Source of the DNA: an uncultured Acidobacteriota bacterium
GTDB lineage: Bacteria > Acidobacteriota > UBA6911 > RPQK01 > JAJDTT01
Direction: 5' to 3'
Assembly (NCBI GenBank): GCA_951812665.1
Contig: CATOST010000032.1
Coordinates: 1-64,000 of the forward strand
Length of the DNA: 64,000 bases
Position 1 is the stretch's first letter. Each line of letters begins with the position of its first letter. Shown one piece after another: positions 46,250 through 55,338 of this stretch. The position numbers were made by a program, and so were the translations under genes. The notes under the pieces were generated by a model. It saw only the letters and a list, made by a program, of their open reading frames with translations, made no database searches and was not told where the DNA came from.

Positions 46250-49200
46250 ATCCGGAATCGTCTCTGCAACCATCCTCGGCGACCTCGAGCCCAGAGTCTC
46301 CTGCAGCTGCAAACCTGTTCCGGACTCTGGCTGAGAAAGCCCTCCGAAACCGGCGGCTCGAGGGCCTGCACGGAGCCGATTCGGCCTTGGTGCTGGCCTC
46401 GATCTATCGAAAGAATCCCGGCTTCTATCTTTGGTTGTGTCCGCGCAATCGGGATCTGGAGACCATGGCGGAGAATCTTCGGCTGTTCCTGCCCCAAGAG
46501 TGCCGGAATCAGGTCCTGCTTCTTCCCGGGTCCGAAGCGGACCCCTATCGCGGGCTCTCTCCCCACCCCGAGATGGCGGTGGCGCGAGCCGTCGCTCTCT
46601 GGAGAATACTCCGCTGGAACCAGGGATTGATCCTGACGACCCTGACCGCCCTGGCAACCCGGCTTCCCTCTCCCCAGACCTTCATGAGCCAGTGTCTCGA
46701 CCTGGAGGTGGGAAGGTTCTTTCCCCCGGACCACCTGACCCGAACCCTGGACCAAGTGGGCTATGTGCGGGAAGATCCGGTCAGCGCCGTGGGGGAATAC
46801 TCCATACGGGGTGGCATCATCGACGTCTTCCCTCCGTCGGGATCGGCTCCGGTCCGCATCGAGTTCTTCGCAGACGAGATCGAATCGATTCGCGAATTCG
46901 ATCCGACGTCACAGCGCTCGGTAGCGCTGGTGCCCGGATGCCGTCTGGTCCCCATGCGAGAGCTGGCCGTCACGGCCCGGGACATCTCCCGTTGGCACCG
47001 TGAAGCTCCGGATCACTGGTCGGAAGTTCGATTCGCACAGGCCCTGGAGGAAAGACTCCAGTTCACGGCCAACGGCGAGATCTTCAACGGGTTCGAGGCG
47101 TTGTTTCCCCTCGTGGTCCGGACCCGGCATCATCTGCTGGATTTCGTCCAAGCGGAAGGCAGATCTTCCCCGACCCTGGTCCTGTCCGACTGGGATGAAC
47201 TCCGGAATGAGCACGGGAAGATCCGGGAACGATGGGAGCAGAGCTATCGAGAACGGACGGCCGACGGAGATCTCGCCCTGCCGCCGGACGGGCTTTATTG
47301 GTCCGCGGAGGTGGTGGAGGGCTGGGCGAAGCAGTACCCGACCTTCTACCTGAACCGGCTATTTCAGGATCGGGGAGAGACCGAGCGTTTCGATTTCCGG
47401 ATCGAGCGGCAGTACTCGGGTCAAATTCGGGGTCTGTTGGCCGACCTTGAGAAGTGGACCAGGCGAGAACGGGTCGTCTTTGTGATGAAGACGCCGGGGA
47501 TGGTCGACCGGCTGGTCGATATCTTTCGCGAATACGATATTCACCTGCATCGTGCTTCCGGGTTCGGTAGCGCACTGGATCACCGGACCGCCGTGATCCA
47601 GGGACGATTGTCGCAAGGGCTCCACTCGCCCGGTCTGGGTCTGCACCTGTTGGGCGAGGAGAACCTCTTTGCCGAGAGCCCCCGGACATCCGTGCCTCCC
47701 CGGACCAAGTCCGACCTGGCCGCCCGCTTTCTCTCCGACTTCCGGGATCTGAAGTCCGGCGACTACGTGGTTCACGTCGATCATGGAATCGGCCTCTTCC
47801 AGGGACTTCGGTCGCTGGGTGTCGGCGGCGACGCCCGGGAGTTCCTGGTGGTCAGTTTCCAGGGTGACGACAAGCTGTACGTCCCCGCGGATCGGCTGGA
47901 TCAACTCCAGAAATATCGCAGTTCCGGAGAGTCCAGACCGCGGCTGGATCGATTGGGGGGCGCCTCCTGGCACAAGACCAAGAAACGAATCAAGAAATCC
48001 ATGCGGAGCATGGCCCAGGATCTACTCAAGTTGTACGCGCAACGGGAGCTGGCCCGGGGGCATGTCTTCCCGGAAGACGACGCCCTGGTCAGGGAGTTCG
48101 AGGCGGCGTTCCCCTATGAGGCAACCCCCGACCAGGCTGCCGCCATCGAGGCCGTCAAGAAGGACATGATGGCGCCGCGTCCCATGGATCGCCTGATCTG
48201 TGGAGACGTGGGATACGGAAAGACCGAAGTGGCCATGAGAGCCGCCTTCCGGGCGGTCAACGACAGCAAGCAGGTTGCCGTCCTGACCCCCACGACCATT
48301 CTGGCGCTGCAGCACTACAACACCTTTCGCGAGCGCTTCAAGGGGTTTCCCGTCTCCATCGGGATGATCAGCCGCCTTCGCACCCGCAGCCGGCAACGAG
48401 AGATCCTCGGGCATACGGAATCGGGGAAGACCGACGTCCTCATCGGAACCCACCGGCTCCTCTCCCGGGACGTCCGGTTCCGGGACCTGGGTCTCATCGT
48501 GGTGGACGAGGAACAACGGTTCGGAGTCGCCCAGAAGGAACGGCTCAAGCAGTTCAAGACCCGCGTCGACGTGCTCAATCTCTCGGCAACGCCGATTCCT
48601 CGCACCCTGAGCATGTCGCTGACGGGTGTACGCGACCTCTCCATCATCGAGACGCCTCCCAAAGACCGTCTGTCCATTCAGACCGCCGTGGTCAGGTTCA
48701 GCCGGTCGCTGATCCGCAACGCCATCGACCTGGAGCTGAAGCGCCAGGGACAGATCTTCATGGTCCACAACTCGGTGGAGACCATCTACACCATCGCGCG
48801 CATGGTCCAGGAGACGGTGCCCGAAGCTCGCGTCGCGGTTGGACATGGCCAGATGAGGGAGAATCAGTTGGAGAAGGTCATGCTGGATTTCCTCGACTAT
48901 CGCTACGACGTGCTGGTCGCCACCACCATTATCGAAAACGGTCTGGACATTCCCCGGGCCAATACTCTCCTGGTGAACCGGGCCCACCGGTTCGGACTCG
49001 CCCAGCTCTACCAGCTCAGGGGCCGGGTCGGCCGCTCCAATCGCAGGGCCTACGCCTATCTGCTCATTCCCTCCAAGGAGACTCTGAGCACCGACGCCGC
49101 CAGACGCCTTGCGGCAATCCGGGAATTCAGCGAACTGGGTTCCGGATTTCGCATCGCCGCCATGGATCTGGAGATCCGCGGCTCCGGCAACCTGCTGGGG

Positions 49201-49770
49201 CAGGAACAACATGGGCACATCAATGCCGTCGGCTTCGAGCTCTACCTGAAGCTGCTGCAGGAGGCGGTCCGGGAGTTGAAGGGAGAGGAGATCGAGGAGG
49301 AGATCCGAATCAGTATCGACCTCGGTCTGGACATCCACATTCCGCAACATTACATCGGCGACCCGAGTCAGCGCCTCTGGCTCTACAAGCGGCTGAGCAT
49401 CCTGTCGAACCGGAGATCTTTGGAAAACCTGAAGGAGGAGGTCGAAGACCGGTTCGGCAAGTACCCACGTTCCGTCTCCAATCTCTTCGAGTACGGAGCT
49501 TTGCGGCTGCGCGCGAATCGCTTGAGAATCAATTCCATCGACCTCAGGGGCCCGAGGGTTTCGTTGAGGTTCAGGGATGACACGCCGGTGTCTCCTCATG
49601 ACATCGTCGCTCTGGTCCAGGGGAGGACCGATCTCACCCTGACTCAAGGCGGGGTCCTCAATCTTCGAGTCCCCTCTTCTGATCCGGCGGCCCTCTTCGC
49701 TTCCGTCAGCGCCGTGCTGGAGAGCATCAGGGAGAGGATGGAGAACCGAGGATTCAGGAGGCCGGAGTGA
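46246..49770 (+). CDS. mfd: Transcription-repair coupling factor
   Basis: A 1174-residue translocase that removes stalled RNA polymerase and recruits UvrA. The GTG at 46246 follows GGAG and overlaps the glmM stop, and is preferred to the frame start at 46162. Residues ~1-350 are UvrB-like (TGL-type region around YSIRGGIIDVFPP); a CarD-like RNA-polymerase-interaction domain begins with SGDYVVHVDHGIGLF (~503); Walker A is in CGDVGYGKTEVA (~651); the DEEQ box is VVDEEQRFGV (~751); helicase motif VI-like QLRGRVGRSNR follows. The C-terminal domain is complete. A 147-base repeat follows four bases after its stop. Confidence 0.97.
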   Translation: MNPESSLQPSSATSSPESPAAANLFRTLAEKALRNRRLEGLHGADSALVLASIYRKNPGFYLWLCPRNRDLETMAENLRLFLPQECRNQVLLLPGSEADPYRGLSPHPEMAVARAVALWRILRWNQGLILTTLTALATRLPSPQTFMSQCLDLEVGRFFPPDHLTRTLDQVGYVREDPVSAVGEYSIRGGIIDVFPPSGSAPVRIEFFADEIESIREFDPTSQRSVALVPGCRLVPMRELAVTARDISRWHREAPDHWSEVRFAQALEERLQFTANGEIFNGFEALFPLVVRTRHHLLDFVQAEGRSSPTLVLSDWDELRNEHGKIRERWEQSYRERTADGDLALPPDGLYWSAEVVEGWAKQYPTFYLNRLFQDRGETERFDFRIERQYSGQIRGLLADLEKWTRRERVVFVMKTPGMVDRLVDIFREYDIHLHRASGFGSALDHRTAVIQGRLSQGLHSPGLGLHLLGEENLFAESPRTSVPPRTKSDLAARFLSDFRDLKSGDYVVHVDHGIGLFQGLRSLGVGGDAREFLVVSFQGDDKLYVPADRLDQLQKYRSSGESRPRLDRLGGASWHKTKKRIKKSMRSMAQDLLKLYAQRELARGHVFPEDDALVREFEAAFPYEATPDQAAAIEAVKKDMMAPRPMDRLICGDVGYGKTEVAMRAAFRAVNDSKQVAVLTPTTILALQHYNTFRERFKGFPVSIGMISRLRTRSRQREILGHTESGKTDVLIGTHRLLSRDVRFRDLGLIVVDEEQRFGVAQKERLKQFKTRVDVLNLSATPIPRTLSMSLTGVRDLSIIETPPKDRLSIQTAVVRFSRSLIRNAIDLELKRQGQIFMVHNSVETIYTIARMVQETVPEARVAVGHGQMRENQLEKVMLDFLDYRYDVLVATTIIENGLDIPRANTLLVNRAHRFGLAQLYQLRGRVGRSNRRAYAYLLIPSKETLSTDAARRLAAIREFSELGSGFRIAAMDLEIRGSGNLLGQEQHGHINAVGFELYLKLLQEAVRELKGEEIEEEIRISIDLGLDIHIPQHYIGDPSQRLWLYKRLSILSNRRSLENLKEEVEDRFGKYPRSVSNLFEYGALRLRANRLRINSIDLRGPRVSLRFRDDTPVSPHDIVALVQGRTDLTLTQGGVLNLRVPSSDPAALFASVSAVLESIRERMENRGFRRPE

Positions 49771-49773
49771 GGT

Positions 49774-49920
49774 GACAGCCCGTGGCGAAAGTCATCACGG
49801 CATTCGACCGTCCCTGCATCGTGCGCGGACTGCGTTGCTATCGGCTCACATACTCCCGGCATGCTCCCTCCGAAGCGCCTGGTCCGGCGGGCGCAGGAAC
49901 GGTCTCGGTGCTCGCGAGAC
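49774..49920 (-). repeat. Dispersed intergenic repeat, copy A (inverted relative to copy B)
   Basis: When reverse-complemented, this 147-base block matches 53450-53597 by eye at roughly three quarters of positions, with only one-base gaps. The best-conserved stretches are CTGCGCCCGCCGGAC, AACGCAGTCCGCGCACGAT and GGTCGAATGCCG. There is no convincing reading frame. It sits between mfd and the first foldase gene, with 112 more bases before the foldase start in which I see nothing else. Confidence 0.65.
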
Positions 49921-50032
49921 TTTTTAAGGAAAGAGATCGTGACGAGCGTGTCGGGCTGTGAGTTTGTGAATTCGATGCGGCCGGGGGGACCGGCACGGCG
50001 ATATCGGGTGCGTGCTGATAGAATGGACGGCG

Positions 50033-50989
50033 ATGCTCTCGAGTCTGAGACCGATTCGTACCGGTGGGAGGCTGGTCCGGAGTGGGATCGGGACGGCGAT
50101 GCTGCTTCAACTGGGATGGGCAGCGTGCGGACTTCCGGCCGGAGACGCCCGTTCGCCGAAACCGGAGACTTTGGTGGCAGAGTTGGACGAGGAGCAAATA
50201 ACTCTTCGAGAATTTGAAGCCTACTTGGTGACGGAGTCGGACTCGGGGCAGGACCCGCTTCGAAAAAGCCGGTTTCGTGACTTCGTGGTGGAGAGAGTGC
50301 TTCTGCGCCAGGCTCGCCTTGACGGCATCAGCGTGGCCGACGAGGAGTTGAAGGAGCAGATGGGGAATCTTCAGATCGAAGCCGGAGAATCGGAGTTCTC
50401 CGAACGCTTGCGCCGATTCCTCACATTTCAGAAGCTGCTGAAGCTGAAGGTCCGGGATCAGGTGGAAGTGACCTCTTCCCACATTCGCGACTTTTATGGG
50501 AGCCACCACGAACAGTTCCGGGTCGGCGATTCGGGAAGGGTGTTGGAGATCCTGGTGGCCGACCGGGATCGAGCCCAGGAAATTCGAGAAATGCTGGAGC
50601 CGGGAGAGGTGCGGCAGTTCCAGGAGATGGCCCGATTGCACTCCAAGGGTCTGACCGCAGAAACCGGCGGAGCCCTGGGGACCTTCGAGCGGGGCCAACT
50701 GCCGAGCGAGTTCGAAAAGGCCATCCTGTCGCTCGAGCCGGGTGAGATCAGTAACGTATTTCGATCCCGGCATGGGTACCACCTCTTCATGGTGGAGGAA
50801 TGGATACCGCGGCACCACAAGAGTCTCTATCATGTCCAAGAGGGGATCTTCTCGACTTTGATTGCAAAGCAGGAGAGCGCCGCAGTGGATTCCTACATCG
50901 AGGGTCTGCTGGCCGGGGCCTCGCTCCGGATCTACGACAGGGAACTCGACTTCCGGGAGAGCGATGATCATGTTTCCGCGCCAAATTAA
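50033..50989 (+). CDS. PpiC/SurA-like peptidyl-prolyl isomerase, lipoprotein
   Basis: A 318-residue protein if the ATG at 50033 is used (a GTG at 50012 is possible). The N-terminus contains a lipobox WAAC following a hydrophobic segment, so the mature protein is lipid-anchored outside the inner membrane. The SurA-like chaperone helices (around FRDFVVERVLLRQARLDGI and the HIRDFYGSHHEQF segment) precede a parvulin domain with EMARLHSKG, GGALGTFERGQLPSEFEKAI and FRSRHGYHLFMVEE. It should help fold outer-membrane or secreted proteins. Its end overlaps the start of the next foldase gene by 26 bases. Confidence 0.86.
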   Translation: MLSSLRPIRTGGRLVRSGIGTAMLLQLGWAACGLPAGDARSPKPETLVAELDEEQITLREFEAYLVTESDSGQDPLRKSRFRDFVVERVLLRQARLDGISVADEELKEQMGNLQIEAGESEFSERLRRFLTFQKLLKLKVRDQVEVTSSHIRDFYGSHHEQFRVGDSGRVLEILVADRDRAQEIREMLEPGEVRQFQEMARLHSKGLTAETGGALGTFERGQLPSEFEKAILSLEPGEISNVFRSRHGYHLFMVEEWIPRHHKSLYHVQEGIFSTLIAKQESAAVDSYIEGLLAGASLRIYDRELDFRESDDHVSAPN

Positions 50990-52061
50990 GGTGATTACGA
51001 TTGCTGGAGTCCTGCTGTTGTCCGGGCCGGTTCAAGGACAGGACCAGGGAGTGGTGGGAGACCCGCCCCGGCCGCCGCAGCGGAAGCAGCAGGCGCCGCC
51101 TCCGGAACCGGTTCTCCTGGATGAGATCGTGGCCCGCGTCAACGACCGGATCATCACCCGCAGGGACCTGGACCACGAGTTGTACGTCGTCCAATCTGAT
51201 GTTCGGCGGCGGATACAGGATCCGGAACGAGCCATGCGGATCTGGCAGACTCAGAAGAAAAACGTATTGCGTGAGATGATCGACGCTCGGCTGCTCCTGC
51301 AGAAGGCCGAGGAACTGGGCGTCGCCCCCAATGTCGACGAGGACGTCTCGGCTCACATCGAGAATATGCGCAAGGAGAGTGGAATTCCCAACCTGGAGGC
51401 CATGGATCAGGCCATGCGCCGGCAAGGTTTGAGCCTGGGTCAAATGAGAGAGCGTTTGAGACAAGGGTATGTTCAGCGACAGCTGATTGGGGTCATGGTT
51501 GATTCCAGGATCACGCTGCTTACTCCGGAAATTCAGGAATACTATGACCAGAACCGTGAACAGTACACCGAGCCCGAGGAGGTGGAGTTGGCCGAGATCC
51601 TGTTTCTCACCGAGGGCAAGGAGAAGAACCAGGTTCATTCCAAGGCTCAGGGAGTCCTGGACCGGCTCAAGGCGGGAGGCTCGTTCGAAGAGTTGGCCAA
51701 GGAGGATTCCGAGGGTCCCACCGCCAATCGGGGAGGGTCGATCGGGTCCTTCAAGCGGGGGTCCATGCAGCAGGTTCAGGAAACCGCCGTGTCCAAGTTG
51801 AAAGAGGGGGAGTACAGCGACCTCATCGAGGCCGACTACGGTTTCCAAATTCTTAAGCTGTTGAAGCGAAAACCTGAGCGGCAGTTGGATCTGGAAGAGG
51901 TGCGGCGCCACATCCAGGAGCAACTGTTCTTTAAAAAACGCCAGCCTCAGCTTAAAAAGTACATGGATGGCCTGCGGGAGGAAAGCTACATCTACGTCGA
52001 TCCCGAGTACCAGAAAGAATACGACGTGGAAGAACTGGGACTGACGTCGATCGAATTTTAG
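50964..52061 (+). CDS. SurA-like periplasmic chaperone / peptidyl-prolyl isomerase
   Basis: A 365-residue protein starting at 50964 or at the ATG six bases later, after a GGGAG site. Signal peptide: VITIAGVLLLSGPVQGQ. A Pro/Gln-rich linker precedes the SurA N-terminal domain (LLDEIVARVNDRIITRRDLDHEL), a long helical stretch, and a parvulin domain with ELAEILFLTEGKEKN, FEELAKEDSEGPTANRGGSIGSF and DYGFQILKLLKRK. It overlaps the previous foldase gene by 26 bases, so the two act in one transcription unit as tandem foldases. Confidence 0.9.
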   Translation: MIMFPRQIKVITIAGVLLLSGPVQGQDQGVVGDPPRPPQRKQQAPPPEPVLLDEIVARVNDRIITRRDLDHELYVVQSDVRRRIQDPERAMRIWQTQKKNVLREMIDARLLLQKAEELGVAPNVDEDVSAHIENMRKESGIPNLEAMDQAMRRQGLSLGQMRERLRQGYVQRQLIGVMVDSRITLLTPEIQEYYDQNREQYTEPEEVELAEILFLTEGKEKNQVHSKAQGVLDRLKAGGSFEELAKEDSEGPTANRGGSIGSFKRGSMQQVQETAVSKLKEGEYSDLIEADYGFQILKLLKRKPERQLDLEEVRRHIQEQLFFKKRQPQLKKYMDGLREESYIYVDPEYQKEYDVEELGLTSIEF

Positions 52062-52133
52062 GTTTCAAATATAGCCGCGTTTATCACACCTGCCGACGGC
52101 TTCCGCCGCCGTCCGTCCACGCCGCTTTCGAGT

Positions 52134-53048
52134 TTACATTCGGGCCCGTTTCTCGGCTCTCCGTTTGAATATCCATGAGATGACGATGCTCACCAGGTAG
52201 AGCAGGACCATGGGCCCGCTCCAGAGGAACAGGTTGATGGCGTCCGTGGTCGGCGATACCACGGCTGCGACCATGACCATGAGGAGGAAGGCATAGCGGA
52301 AGTTTCTCCAGAGAAAGCCGGGAGTGATGAGTCCGAACATGGACAGGAAGGCCACGATCACCGGAAGCTGAAAGATGGCCCCCATGCCCAGAATGATGAT
52401 CACCTCGAAATTGAAGTACTCGATGGCGCTGACCATGGGCTGGAAGGCTCTGCCGAACTGGTTGATCAGAAAGTCCAGCGCCGTGGGGAGGATGATGTAG
52501 TAGGCGAAAGTGCCGCCCAGCAGCACCAGCGCCGTCGACGAGACCAGGAAGGGGATGATGTAGCGCTTCTCCCGCTGGTACAGGCCCGGGGCGATGAAGA
52601 GCCAGACTTGCGTGAGAATTGCCGGAGCGGCCAGGAAAACGGCCGCGACGAAAGAAACCTTGAGGTAGATGGTGAATGGCTCCGTGGGCTTGATGAAAAC
52701 CAACTTCTCGATACCACTGTTCTTGATGGGGATGGCCAGGAATTCGAAGATGGGCTCCCGGAAAATCCAACAGGCGCAGAAAGCGACCGAGACGGAGATT
52801 GCGCTCCAAAGGATGCGCTTTCGAAGCTCGTCCAGGTGCTCCAGGAAGGTCATCTTGGCGCCCAGTTCCTCCTCATCGGGAGAATCCGGGTCTGCTTCGA
52901 CGTCCGCGGAGGTCACTGGCGGTGGCGGATCGGATGGGGGCGGGGAGGAACTGGAAACCGGGACGATTTCCTGCCCGGCGTCTCCGGTCGGCTGAGTCTC
53001 GGACGCGCTTGGATTTTGGGGAGGAGGGGAACCCGGGGAGTCATTCAT
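52134..53048 (-). CDS. tatC: Twin-arginine translocase subunit TatC
   Basis: A 304-residue frame. The classic TatC start MTFLEHLDELRKRI is at residue 66, preceded by a Pro/Ser/Asp-rich stretch of 65 residues, so the real start may be the ATG at 52853 (SD-like GAGGAGG lies 14 bases before it) or the far ATG at 53048. Six membrane helices follow (e.g. WSAISVSVAFCACWIF, KVSFVAAVFLAAPAIL). Conserved periplasmic and cytoplasmic segments such as APGLYQREKRYI and FGLITPGFLWRNFRYAF are intact. It receives twin-arginine precursors, several of which (sulfatase, oxidoreductases) are encoded in this window. It lies 42 bases downstream of tatA. Confidence 0.93.
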   Translation of the reverse strand: MNDSPGSPPPQNPSASETQPTGDAGQEIVPVSSSSPPPSDPPPPVTSADVEADPDSPDEEELGAKMTFLEHLDELRKRILWSAISVSVAFCACWIFREPIFEFLAIPIKNSGIEKLVFIKPTEPFTIYLKVSFVAAVFLAAPAILTQVWLFIAPGLYQREKRYIIPFLVSSTALVLLGGTFAYYIILPTALDFLINQFGRAFQPMVSAIEYFNFEVIIILGMGAIFQLPVIVAFLSMFGLITPGFLWRNFRYAFLLMVMVAAVVSPTTDAINLFLWSGPMVLLYLVSIVISWIFKRRAEKRARM

Positions 53049-53090
53049 GAAAGACGGTCGATTGGCTGAGCGGGAGCCACCGGGAGTCGA

Positions 53091-53306
53091 TCATGACGCA
53101 TCGATATCTCTCTGGATCTTCTTCAACTCTTCTTCCTCGACCCGAACCTCGTCTTCCCAGGTTCGTTTCAACTCGTTGGAAGCCCGCTTGAACTCGGCCA
53201 GGCTCTTGCCCAGAGACTTGCCCAGGTCAGGAAGCTTCCGCGGGCCGAAGATCACAAGAGCGATGATGAAGATGATCACCACTTCCTGAAAGCCTAGATT
53301 CCACAT
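53091..53306 (-). CDS. tatA: Twin-arginine translocase subunit TatA/TatB
   Basis: A 71-residue protein with one membrane helix (MWNLGFQEVVIIFIIALVIFGP), then the conserved FGPRKLPDLGKSLGKSLAEFKRA hinge and amphipathic helix, and a short acidic/lysine-rich tail. It should form the translocation pore, or act as TatB, with TatC encoded 42 bases downstream on the same strand. Confidence 0.94.
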   Translation of the reverse strand: MWNLGFQEVVIIFIIALVIFGPRKLPDLGKSLGKSLAEFKRASNELKRTWEDEVRVEEEELKKIQRDIDAS

Positions 53307-53670
53307 GATTGCCTCGTCTCGCTGAAATGAAATAGTAAGTCACCGCGTCAAATCAAGTCAACCGGCAAGGACCCGAGCGGGCGGAGAGGTCGCCGTCATG
53401 AAGCCTTCCCGGGCGGGATGGCAAGCGGGGATAACAGTCCGTGGTGAAAGTCCCGCGCAGCACCGGGAACGGGGCTGCGCCCGCCGGACAAGGCACGACG
53501 AGGGAGCAGGTTCGACCCTATCTGACCGAGGCGCAACGCAGTCCGCGCACGATGCAGACACCGGTCGAATGCCGCGACCACTTTTGCCACGGGCCGTTGA
53601 TGTTATACTGCGCGGCAACCAACGCCATTCGGCGGTCTTGGGGAGATCTGGACGGAAAGGGCTCGGAAAC
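53307..53670. other. Intergenic region between tatA and ctpA
   Basis: About 360 bases between divergent tatA and the S41 protease gene. It holds copy B of the dispersed repeat (53450-53597). Promoters for both genes must lie here; a likely site for the protease gene is a -10-like TTATACTGCGC near 53603. Frames running through the repeat on both strands have no family signal and are treated as noncoding. Confidence 0.45.
53450..53597 (+). repeat. Dispersed intergenic repeat, copy B
   Basis: A 148-base block that matches the reverse complement of 49774-49920 (see copy A). Just outside its left end, 53438-53452 (TCCGTGGTGAAAGTC) resembles the inverted right end (53581-53594, read as CCCGTGGCAAAAG), so this copy could close into a larger hairpin. 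No ORF of its own. It precedes the S41 protease gene by ~75 bases. Confidence 0.65.
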
Positions 53671-55332
53671 TTGGATTATTCTGGAGACCGTTCGAACAAG
53701 GGACTCGGAGTTTTTCTGGTTCTGGCGATCCTGGTCGTCACCCTGCTCGGCGGATGGCTGGGCGAGAAGGTCAGCGCCGGCGCTCCGCTCGAAGAAGACA
53801 CCCAGAGGCTGCTGAAGGCCTTCACGGCCACCCTGGATCGTATCCACTCGGACTACGCCCGGGAGGTGGACGGGAACCGCCTGGTCGAGAGTGGCATTCG
53901 CGGTCTTCTGAGATCCCTCGATCCCCACAGTTCTTTTTTCTCCCGGGCCGACTACAGCAAGCTCCAGGAAGAGCAGAAGGGCAAGTATTACGGGCTGGGA
54001 ATCAGCATCAAGGCGGAATCTCCGGGGAGCGGGCGCGTGGTGGTGGAAAAACCTCCCTCCATCGGGACCCCGGCGTACAAGGCGGGCATCCAGGTCGGCG
54101 ACGTGATCTCCAAGATCAGGGGCGAATCGATCGAGGATTGGGACCTTCTGGAAGAGGTCATCCCCAACCTGAAGGGTCCCAAGGGGACCACGGTTCAGAT
54201 CACCATCGAGCGCCCGGGTGTTCCCGAACCCATCGAAATGACCGTGGAACGGGACGAGATCCCCATGTACACGATCGAGTTCGCTTTCTACCTCCCGAAC
54301 GAGATCGGCTATGTGAGGATCAAGAAATTCTCCGAGACCACGGGGGAGGAATTGAACGACGCCCTGATAAGATTGGACGAATCCAAGCTCCGGGCCTTGG
54401 TATTGGATCTGCGGGACAATCCCGGCGGCGCCCTCAACCAGGCAATCCAGGTTGCCGACCGGTTTCTTTCCAAGGGACAACTGGTGGTACGGACTCGCAT
54501 GCGCAAGGGTCGAGGCCACGAGTATGTGGCGCCCAAGGGCCGAGTTCATGGTTATCCCATGGTCGTCCTCATCGATCGCAACAGCGCCAGCGCCAGTGAA
54601 ATCGTAGCCGGCGCGCTGCAGGACCACGACCGCGCCTTGATCGTGGGCGAGACCAGCTTCGGCAAGGCGCTGGTCCAGACCATCTACCCATTGGAACAGA
54701 ACCGAGGTCTGGCCCTGACCACCGGCAGGTATTACACGCCGAGCGACCGGCTCATCCAGCGCAGCTACTCTGAAAGCTTTTATGAATACTTTTCGGGAAG
54801 GCGTGATAGTTCTTCGTCGGAACGGACCGAGCACAAGACCGACAGCGGGAGGCCCGTCTTCGGCGGAGGCGGCATCACTCCGGATGAAGAGGTCTCCCGG
54901 CCGACGCGTCCCAAGATCCTGCGTCAGCTGGCTCGCAAGGACAGCTTCCGTCAATTCGTGGAGAAGCTGTCCAAGGGAGATCTCGATCCCAAGTTCCGTT
55001 TCCCCAACCAGTTGGAACGTTGGAACAATCTTTCGGAGAAGGAGAAGGGCCGGCTTCGCCAGCAACATCGGGTAACCGAGAAGATTCTCGGCCGGTTCCG
55101 GCAATATCTCGACGACAAGAAGATCGTCTACAATCACGCCGATTTCGACGAAAACAAGCACCTGATCAAGACCTATCTGGAACAGCAGCTCATGACCCGG
55201 GTCCTGGGTGAGGAAGAAGGACAGAGGATCCGTTTGAGCATCGACGAACAACTCCGAAAGGCCATCGAGCTCCTTCCCCGGGCGAAAGCCCTCTTCGATA
55301 ACGTCGTTGCTGTCAAACAGGGCGACACCTAG
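53671..55332 (+). CDS. C-terminal processing protease (S41 family, CtpA-like)
   Basis: A 553-residue protein if the TTG at 53671 is used; the GGAAAGGG site lies ~10 bases before it, and the frame upstream runs through the repeat without homology. One membrane segment (LGVFLVLAILVVTLLGGWLG) anchors it. A PDZ domain (residues ~100-190, GLGISIKAESPG... YKAGIQVGDVISKIRG) is followed by the protease core: VLDLRDNPGGAL, catalytic serine in RNSASASEIVAGAL (~305) and lysine in GETSFGKALVQ (~332). The extra ~150-residue helical C-terminus matches the Prc/CtpA pattern. It trims or degrades periplasmic proteins. Confidence 0.92.
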   Translation: MDYSGDRSNKGLGVFLVLAILVVTLLGGWLGEKVSAGAPLEEDTQRLLKAFTATLDRIHSDYAREVDGNRLVESGIRGLLRSLDPHSSFFSRADYSKLQEEQKGKYYGLGISIKAESPGSGRVVVEKPPSIGTPAYKAGIQVGDVISKIRGESIEDWDLLEEVIPNLKGPKGTTVQITIERPGVPEPIEMTVERDEIPMYTIEFAFYLPNEIGYVRIKKFSETTGEELNDALIRLDESKLRALVLDLRDNPGGALNQAIQVADRFLSKGQLVVRTRMRKGRGHEYVAPKGRVHGYPMVVLIDRNSASASEIVAGALQDHDRALIVGETSFGKALVQTIYPLEQNRGLALTTGRYYTPSDRLIQRSYSESFYEYFSGRRDSSSSERTEHKTDSGRPVFGGGGITPDEEVSRPTRPKILRQLARKDSFRQFVEKLSKGDLDPKFRFPNQLERWNNLSEKEKGRLRQQHRVTEKILGRFRQYLDDKKIVYNHADFDENKHLIKTYLEQQLMTRVLGEEEGQRIRLSIDEQLRKAIELLPRAKALFDNVVAVKQGDT

Positions 55333-55338
55333 ACCGAA

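Noticed and set aside
48022..49647. 541-residue minus-strand frame opposite mfd
   Set aside because: Antisense shadow; the plus strand encodes Mfd with complete helicase motifs.
53398..53670. N-terminal extension of the S41 protease frame running through the repeat
   Set aside because: The added residues are Arg/His-rich, match the noncoding repeat, and precede a normal membrane anchor; the TTG at 53671 is preferred.
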